Shown here: positions 56,431 through 64,000 of the stretch, piece after piece
Numbering within the stretch: position 1 is the first letter of the stretch
How the letters are laid out: the number at the start of each line of letters is the position of its first letter
DNA from: Arthonia radiata
Taxonomy: Eukaryota > Ascomycota > Arthoniomycetes > Arthoniales > Arthoniaceae
DNA: 64,000 bases
Assembly: GCA_002989075.1 (NCBI GenBank)
Contig: PSQN01000016.1
Location: forward strand, 2,682,336-2,746,335
Reading direction: 5' to 3'
Notes under the pieces: model-generated
The model's input: the letters and a program-made list of their open reading frames with translations, nothing else
The model's database searches: none
Told to the model about the DNA's origin: nothing
Translations under genes and position numbers: made by a program

Positions 56431-59400
56431 TCAATGCATCGGGGAACCATTCAAGCTTGGACTCATCCGATCCGTCTCCAAGTCGTCTTCATCATCCTCA
56501 TATTCGACATCGCTGACTTGTGCCTCTTCCGTAGCTGTGTCACGAAGGTCAGTCAGAATCTCTCATCTCGAAAGACCAAAAGACAACTCACCATTACCGT
56601 CTTCAGCCGCCACCGACTCAACGTCGCGGCTCTCCTCATACTCTGCCCGAATCTTGTTCCATGAGTGGTATGCAGCATTATACTGATCTCCGAACTCGTT
56701 GTAGACTGCGTCAAATGCAGGCACAACGGTCCGGTGGGTCTCGATGTTGCGAAGCATCACTATGCATTGCTCAAGTGCTGTCATCAGCTGTGAACGAGTG
56801 GCTATCGCTACGCGTCGAGTAGTGCTGAAGTAGAAGTTGCATGCGTGCTTCACGAGCTCGAGCCAGGTACGAACACGGTACGTGTCAGGTTTCGAGAGAT
56901 GAGTCTCGCCCTCTGCTGGGACCATAACGTCTTGTAAGAGGATAGTTCGAACTGCCATGAGAGCTTCGTTGCGGCCTGCCGTACTGTCAAATTGCAGCAG
57001 TCGGAGGGCCCAAGTTGGGGAGTGCTCCAAGAACAGCATCCGGAAGGGGTACTCTTCTGTGGCACCAGCCCATCGCGTAGCCTTCATATTGGCCAGTGAC
57101 ATAAGGAATTTCGTGAAGTTCCGCCCATTGGAGTCGCTCATTTCAAAAGGCCTTCGGGTCTTGTCGAAGCGTACCTGCGATTCGCCGTCAAGAAAGTTAA
57201 TCTTCTTCCTCGTAGCTGCCAAAACCTCGTCGACATAATTCTTGCTTGGAGCGAATTGACATAACGGAATCGCAACAGCGAGCGGTAGGTGCTGCCATGG
57301 GAAATCGAATTCCCCTATCTGTCGCTGTACGGTAGCTGCCACAAGACCGAAGATCGTGGGGTTGCTGCTGTTTTTCAGCATCTGAGAGACGATAGAAGTT
57401 GCAGCGACTGCTTCTGTATCATTGTCGCTTGTAGCCTCTAGGCATCTGACCAGAAATGACGAGCTGCCGTTCTCGGTCATGCGAGTAATCTCATGCTCTC
57501 TAGCAGTAAGGGGCAGAAGTTCGTCGCAGTCATCCGCCTGAGTCAAGCGCTCGTAGGGCTCGCCCTCGAAACCCTTTCCATACCTCAGATGTGTGAATAA
57601 ACTGGCAACAAATTCAAGCACAGCGCTGTACCTGACTTGCTTGCGTAGACGCGTGATGAAGGACTTGTTGTCTTCGTAAAACTTGTCGTCAAGGGGAGTT
57701 TCGATACTGTCTCCAGGATCGACCATGAACAGCAGCATCATGGCTTGGACAAACGCGTCGGTTGTGAGCAGAGCGTAAGATTCTAGCCGACCCATCTGAG
57801 AGATGTCCGCCAGCAATGAGAAGTACTGATCCCATCGGTCAGAGAAACGACCGATCTCCTCCATGTTAAGCAACAGCGTCTCCACGATACTGTTGAACGC
57901 GCCGCGTTTCTCAATGTCAATAGCATGTGAAGAGTTGGAAGCTGCCTGTAAACCGTAACGATGCGAGCTCTCACTGCTGCGTACCTTCTGCATGAGTGCC
58001 ATTATAAGATCCCGGGTCTGCGTTCTTGTTTTGAACTCTGGGCAGTGTATGACCATATCCACCAGTCGACTGGATCTTGCATCAGCAATCATGTCCAGGA
58101 CCTCTGCACAGCAGTCGTCGCATGGAAGCACGAGCGATTCCAGGCCGAACGCGGTTTGTTCGAATGTGGTCGATTCTTTGAGTCTGCTCGCGACTAGGTG
58201 TAGGTAGTCGACACATGTTGCGGCCAGCTGCGCTCTGGCAAAATGCTGCAAGTGGTCTTCTGTGCTGTCTGGCGCTTGCAAGTCTTCAATCTTAATGATT
58301 ACAGACCTGAGGAAGCTTCCATGTTCCGGGTCCAGAAGGCAGAACCACCGAATGAGGGCGTCATTTTCTTGAGCGATGTTGGAGCTCTGCGTGAGTGCTT
58401 GGTTATCAGGAGTGGCATTGGTTGACGGTTTTTCAGGTCGACCTGAGGCAGGCTGGGTAGCGACATCTCTGCGCTGGTAAAAGAGCATGTAGGCGCTGTT
58501 AGCTTTCGGTATCCAGTTGCGCCACTGTTCATTCTCCGTAAAACCGCCATAGGCGGCCTCCTCCACTCGGCTGATGTCAAAATCGGTCACATCCGTGTCA
58601 TTAAACTCAAACCACCGGGCGGACTTGCCGGGTTGTGATGCACTGTCGCGAATGAAGCTGTAATAGTGGCCGACCTCAGCAGACCCGCTATGGACCAAGA
58701 TGCCCACCAGATCGAAGAGATCTGGTTGAGCTTGCGCTGCACCGCCTGTCACCGTCTCGTATTTGTATGGCGCCATGTCAATGTCGCCTGGGAATGCGAA
58801 GTAGTCATATAGCTTGCATCTCTGCATACTGACGAGGTCAAAGTCAAACCTCTTCAGATGGAAGGCCAAGTTGTCAGGGATGTCCTTCAAGCACGAGCGT
58901 TTGACAGCGTTCACGTAGCGGTTGCCACAGGACTCGCATTTGTACTTGTTATCGCCTTCCATGGAATCACCAGCCGTGAAAGCTCGCAGACTCTCGTGCA
59001 GATTGTGTTTGCCCTTGACCTCGCAGGATACAGTTAGGTATTCCTCTACCCTCTCGGAGATGTGGTCGCAATCAAGCGACTTGATTTGAGTCACCGAGGT
59101 GCCGCCATAGATTGATCTGAACTCTTTTCGAGCTTCTTTGTCGTTGATCTGGTCCTCCCACTGCTCGAATAGCAGGTTGTAGAATTCGTCGACGTCCATC
59201 TGTATGGCAACATCTATGACAGGCGCATCGTAAGGCTTGACAGAGTAGGCGAACTCCTCGGTATCTGCGTACTTACGCTGGCTCTGCCTCATGTTGTGGA
59301 AGAGATTCTGCGTTGCTGCCAGAAGCTTCTGAGATCCCGGTTCTGGTGTAGGAATCTGCAGGATAAAGTCCCTGAATTTCGGATTCATGTATAATTGTGT

Positions 59401-62400
59401 CATCAAAGAGTTCATGTAACACGTGTTTGTAAGGTTTCTGAGTCCAGCGTAGCCAGATGGCGATCGTATTAGCGAGAAGCGGTCTTGTCTCCAGAACAAG
59501 AGGTCGTCCGGAATGCGCTCTGCAGTGAGTTCTCGCAGCACTTCTATCACGCGTCGACAAGCATCCCAAGACGTGCACAGAACCAGAAGCAGATCATAGA
59601 CTTGCTTGCGAGCCTCAGAGTGCAATACCGAGGCGTTCGCAGCGGTCAAGCCAGAGTCATTCGAAGTGAGATCAACGATCGGTGGGAATAGCAGATTGTT
59701 GCAAATGGAGGTAATCCACATGACCGTCTCCGCATCCTGCAGTGTCAGACGGGAACAAATGATTTGCGTAGAGATCAGTCTGCTCAGCCCATAAGTGAAA
59801 GGGTCCGGAACAGTGGCGGGCAGGAACGTCCGTCCTCGGCGGTTGACAAGCAAAGCCAGCCAGCCACGTACTGCATCATGCGTCCCAAGTTCTTGATTGC
59901 GTAGGTGATCGATTAACGGGCAAATATCAATCATAAGGTCGAAAAAGTGTTGCGACTGCAAGGCGAGATGTCGAGAGCTCGGTAAAAGAGAGGCCAGGAT
60001 GGTCCAAAGCGCGTTCAACGCTGCTGTCGATTTGCTCGTTGAGTACTCCTTCGCGATGATCACGAGTGCATGTGTACATCGTTGAGCATGTTGACGTGTC
60101 AAAGGATCAGCATTCCGTATGAGAAGCCACTCGTGAATAGCAGGTCCAGCGTCGCTGCTAACAATCGCCGCCAGGCCTTCTATATCGCGACGCGCGACCT
60201 CCACCAGACAGTCGTGCGCCGCACGGGTAAGGGTGCCGGTTTGTGCTACGTTGGACTGACTGGCTGCAAGTAGCAGTTGACAGAGTCGATCGACGATTTC
60301 TGCGCTCTTTGCCCTCAGTGTGCGAAAGCTTCCGTCAAGGGGAAGCAACCTGAGGCAATGTAAGACTGCTTGTATGAAGGCTTCTGCGAGATCCAGATCT
60401 TGCACCGTTTCCAGCTTGAGCGTTGTCACCGAGGTGTCGACAAAGGCACCAAGTAGCTTGATCCAAATTTGCTGCAGGTATTGTCGGTCTTGATCCTTAC
60501 GCACATCTAAAGACGTCACCACCTGAAGTAAGCAGTGCAAACTGTAGAGCGTCTTGTACGTGCGTCGTGGATGATACAGATCACCAGCTGGTGTGTCTGA
60601 GCTGAGTGTCTCCTTTACGCGTTCGTGAGGGGGAAACTGCCGCAAGAGATTATAGGCATAGATGCTCATCGCATCTGGAAGATCGAGAAGTGGGTATAGC
60701 TGATCAAAGCGCGAAGATATAGCCTTTCCGGCTGTTGTCTTCGAGCCCGATGTGTCCAACGTAGACGGCAAAAGCTTATCACTCTGCAGGTTAGTAACCA
60801 GCAGCAAGCCTGGCCTCTCTGCTATAGCCTGTACTGTGCTGTCGGGCGACGACCGCAGATCAACCGGTCGTCCACCGAAGATCACACGAAACTCCGGAAA
60901 TCTCGTTTTGTGCCTCAGAACATCGTAAAGATCCGCCAGTGATGTTGATGAATCAAGTCGCAGTTCCTTGATCTCTTTGCCCGGTGGGAAAGCTTGATAC
61001 TTGAGTAGCACAGGTGTCCCCAGAGGCGAATACTTTGCGGATCGAGGCGAGCTACTGGCACGCTCCTCGCTAAGACTCAGGTACCTCGACTCCGCTTGCA
61101 CCTCAGCCATGAACACACGAAGGCAATCGATGGCCCGCTTGAACCGTAACGCCTGCACGTTGTCCTTGGCTTGCCTCAAAGGAGCGTTTGTGCCGAGATC
61201 GGGAGATGCTACCCTAAGATCTGTTGCGCAAAAGCTTAGTTCACGGACAGCCTTATCGACGAACGCCTCGTGGTACTCTGCAACAACGTGCAGAGGAGCC
61301 CGGGTAATAGCATCGGATTTGGTGTAGAAGTCGCAAAGAACTTGCATCGCCATGTGGGCAACATCGTCATCAAGACAGTTGAGCACCACCGTCCACAGTA
61401 GGTCGACTAGCACGTCTTGCATACTGGGCTTTGTGCTCGCTTCGCCACTCGGCAACACGCGAATGCAATATTGAACGGCCTGCTTCACGAACTCAACGAG
61501 TCCATGAGTGTACAACTTGGCATCCATGATCGGTAAATAGTCTTGAATGCAACGCTCCAGGAAAGGGTGACTAGACGCTGCTTCGCTGGGGAGGCGTCGT
61601 AATATACTCCAGGCATGATTGCGATATTGATCATTGATTGCCGAGTCTCCGACTAGACATTGCCAGAGCGCGAGTTCATTAGCTGGAATCAAGCTGTGAT
61701 CCGATTTCCAGAGCATCAATTGCACCACAGTCCCTATCAATGGCGGAAACCCCAGAACAAGAGCGTCACCGACGGGCTGGCCTTTCGAGCATGCTGAGAT
61801 CATCTTGACAAGGCTGTCACTCAGTACATCAGGAGCATGCAGCTGGTCAACGAGAAGGTCTCGCAGCCCTGGCTCTCTTCTCGCAAACAAAACCAGATGT
61901 AATGCAGCCGCACTTCCACCTACAGTAGATGAGCATGCTTGCACATCATCGACGCAGATCTTGCATATCTTCTGAACAGGTGCTTCCGCAGCGTCAAATT
62001 GCGACATCGTGTGGATCAGTTCTGAAATGTGTCGCTCATTCACGACAGCCTCATCGCGATCAGCTGGGCTGTGCGCCTTCATCTCCCGGAGCATATGAGT
62101 TGCGCTGGTGAAAATGACGTCGAGTGACTCCGGAGTCAAGTCCTTTGTCCAATACAGCTTGGCTACCTCGCAGCAGAGGCTGACGATGCGTGGCTGACAA
62201 GCGCTGGCTGATGATGCGCAGATTCGCTCAAGAATGTCCTTCAAAACCGCAGAGCTCGCGTACTGAATGACTCCCTGGAGAAGTTTGATGATGGACATCT
62301 TGAGATGAATGTCTTGGACCGCGACAATCGTGTCGAAGACGGCGCCAGTCAAAGTTGAAGGCCACGAATTGGTGATGAGGACAAACCCCAGCACATTCTC

Positions 62401-63984
62401 CCCGCCTTGTACCACAGCTGGGTGGGTGTCAATGTTGACGATTTGTTCGACCACTCCCTCACGGGCCAGCCACTGCGCAGTGCATTCGCGAAGTCCGTCC
62501 GACAAGTGTGTCGACGAGAGTCTGATAATATAGGCATATATGTCCCGCAGGGCAAAGCCTAGGCTCACAGTGCCGCACACGCGCAATTCCAGGCGTCCTC
62601 TGCCGATGAGGCGACGAAAAGATGTCATCCTCATAGCGAACCCCTGAACGTCAGCGAACGCCTCCGGCTCCATCTTCTTACCGACTTCTGCCCAAGGTTC
62701 GATCGCATTGTCCGTATCTCCTGGATCTAGTGTCATGGACGATTTCCACCCGTGAACGAGGCTGTCCAGAAAGTGACCAGCGAATTCAGAGGAAACCGTC
62801 GACGTCTGCTTGCCAACGATGCTGAAAAAGGCCTCAACAATATGCTGTATGGCACTCTGCGTTGTGTACTGAATGTGTTCCATTTCTTCAAGACGTCCGT
62901 CCGGTTCTGTCAAACGTGCAATGAGAAAGGACAGCGCTTCATTGCCAATCTTAATCACTTGCAAGGCGGTGTCTTGCAAAACAGGCTCATCTCTCATGGC
63001 GTCGACAAGCGCAGCAGCGAAGTCATACCAGGAGTTTGAAGAAGTCGAAGTCATGAGTAGCCTCGGTGCCATATCGCACGCAATTGATTTTGCATCCAGA
63101 TCAAAGAATCTTGCGGCGAGGCGCCAGACGGTGGTATGCTCGGGTCTCGTCAGCAGCATGGTTAAATTCTTCAGGTGTTTACTACGATCGTTGAATCGTA
63201 ACTGCATGGTATCCGTTGACCCTTCTCGTAGATTGGCCGAGTCGCTTACTGCGAGCTGACCACAAAGGTCAAGATAAGATTCGATCAACCGACGTGAGAA
63301 GTCGACAACATAGTGGCCTGGTGTGTTCTGTAGAGAATATCCGTAAGTCTTGTTTGTAAGTAGGCGATGTATGCAATTTCCAAATCGAATGAAGTCATCG
63401 TAGTGTTTTGCGTAAACACGCGGCCAAAGCTCCGGCTGGTCTCTTGTAATCTCTACCCACTCAGAAAACCAAGTCGCAAGTTTCTCGAGTTGGTGCACAA
63501 GTAGATGAGCGTTCTCGAAGTGGTCTGGCTGCCAAGGAAATGTGTGCACCATGGCACTGAGTTGGCCTTCCATGCCTTGTGGTTGTCCAGTGTACTGCTC
63601 ATCCTCGCTTCCTGTGTCGTCAAGAGATATGTCAACAACTGGTGGACTTGAAGGTTTAGGCCCATCTAGAAAACTGATCTCGTTATCTTCCTCGCCATCT
63701 GCGTTGAGTAGCGGTTGATGGGACATGCGCGACATGTTGGTTATAGGACTCGTAGAGTTCTGCTGGCGAGTCGCCCTGCGTCCTGTGGACGGCTGGTCTT
63801 GAGGAGTGCGCAGATTCAACGTGACCCTGCTTGGGGTGGCACTGGTCGGCGGAGCAGCCGATGGAGGGGTCGCAGACTGATTAGGAGGAGTCGTCATCCG
63901 TTGGCAGCGATTGTCGTCGAAATCAGTTGATGTGATTGCTGTGGAAGAAGCTTCGTTGGCATCCAGGCGGGGCTTCTTTCTCAT
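56431..63984 (-). CDS. Giant ubiquitin-specific protease (USP9X/USP34-like), possibly 5'-incomplete
   Basis: Predicted cysteine deubiquitinase of about 2,498 residues from the Met at 63984. Exons 63984-56592 and 56534-56431; the 57-bp terminal intron replaces a short tail by an acidic one (VEYEDDEDDLETD). The N-terminus is disordered (Pro/Ser/Thr-rich), followed by ~1,350 residues of helical-repeat-like sequence, then a ubiquitin-like stretch (ELRLDSSTSLADLYDVLRHKT). The peptidase domain starts near residue 1515: Cys box GLRNLTNTCYMNS (Cys ~1522), zinc-ribbon CESCGN, LAFHLKRFDFDL, and His box GHYYSFIRD (His ~1773). A long helical C-terminal region follows, as in USP9X/USP34. The frame remains open upstream to the window edge, so the true start may lie outside. 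Confidence 0.9.
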
Positions 63985-64000
63985 TGGAGAATCTTCGTGG

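Overview
This is nuclear DNA of a filamentous ascomycete (Pezizomycotina; a dothideomycete is my best guess, by inference only). Genes are densely packed on both strands. They carry many short GT-AG introns, mostly about 47-140 bp, with fungal branch sites such as CTAAC/CTGAC. The gene content is typically fungal: an NDT80/XprG-type factor, an RTA1-family membrane protein, a secreted GH1 beta-glucosidase, a mucin-like wall protein, a PRC2 EED subunit and a PDE2-type phosphodiesterase. I saw no transposon, tRNA, rRNA or CRISPR array.

Layout. 1.0-5.2 kb: aspartate/glutamate carrier (-) and HIS6 (-). 6.5-14.2 kb: cAMP phosphodiesterase (+), GH1 beta-glucosidase (+), ZIP zinc transporter (+). 14.5-22.1 kb: ORC4 (+) converging on EED (-), which diverges from a two-PAS-domain protein (+). 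22.8-26.2 kb: ATP synthase delta subunit (+) and an unrecognised coiled-coil protein (+). 26.2-32.9 kb: a gene-poor stretch upstream of an NDT80/PhoG-family transcription factor (+, to 35.6 kb). 37.4-41.0 kb: DNA primase large subunit (+) and the mitochondrial GTPase MTG1 (+). 41.7 kb: an 11-bp minisatellite. 42.2-45.4 kb: a small CxxC/CxxC protein (+) and a TPR-MYND-SET protein (+). 46.4-49.2 kb: a secreted protein built from four identical six-cysteine modules (+) and an RTA1-family protein (+). 49.4-52.1 kb: MSP1 (-) and TIF35/eIF3g (+), head to head. 52.3-55.6 kb: mucin-like repeat protein (-) and 6-phosphogluconolactonase (-). 56.4-64 kb: a giant ubiquitin-specific protease (-), open to the window edge.

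Most genes are unrelated housekeeping or signalling functions and no biosynthetic cluster is evident. Two links stand out. The two replication genes, ORC4 and PRI2, each have a closely spaced pair of ACGCGT (MCB) elements just upstream of the start codon, which suggests shared G1/S control. The TIF35/MSP1 intergenic region carries a telobox-like motif. The most novel-looking coding item is the 159-residue secreted protein with four perfect C-x6-C-x6-C-x2-C-x3-CC modules.

Intron positions were worked out by hand from splice signals, reading-frame phase and recalled family resemblance. No alignment or transcript data were available. The first exons of EED, the NDT80 factor and the SET protein are the least certain.
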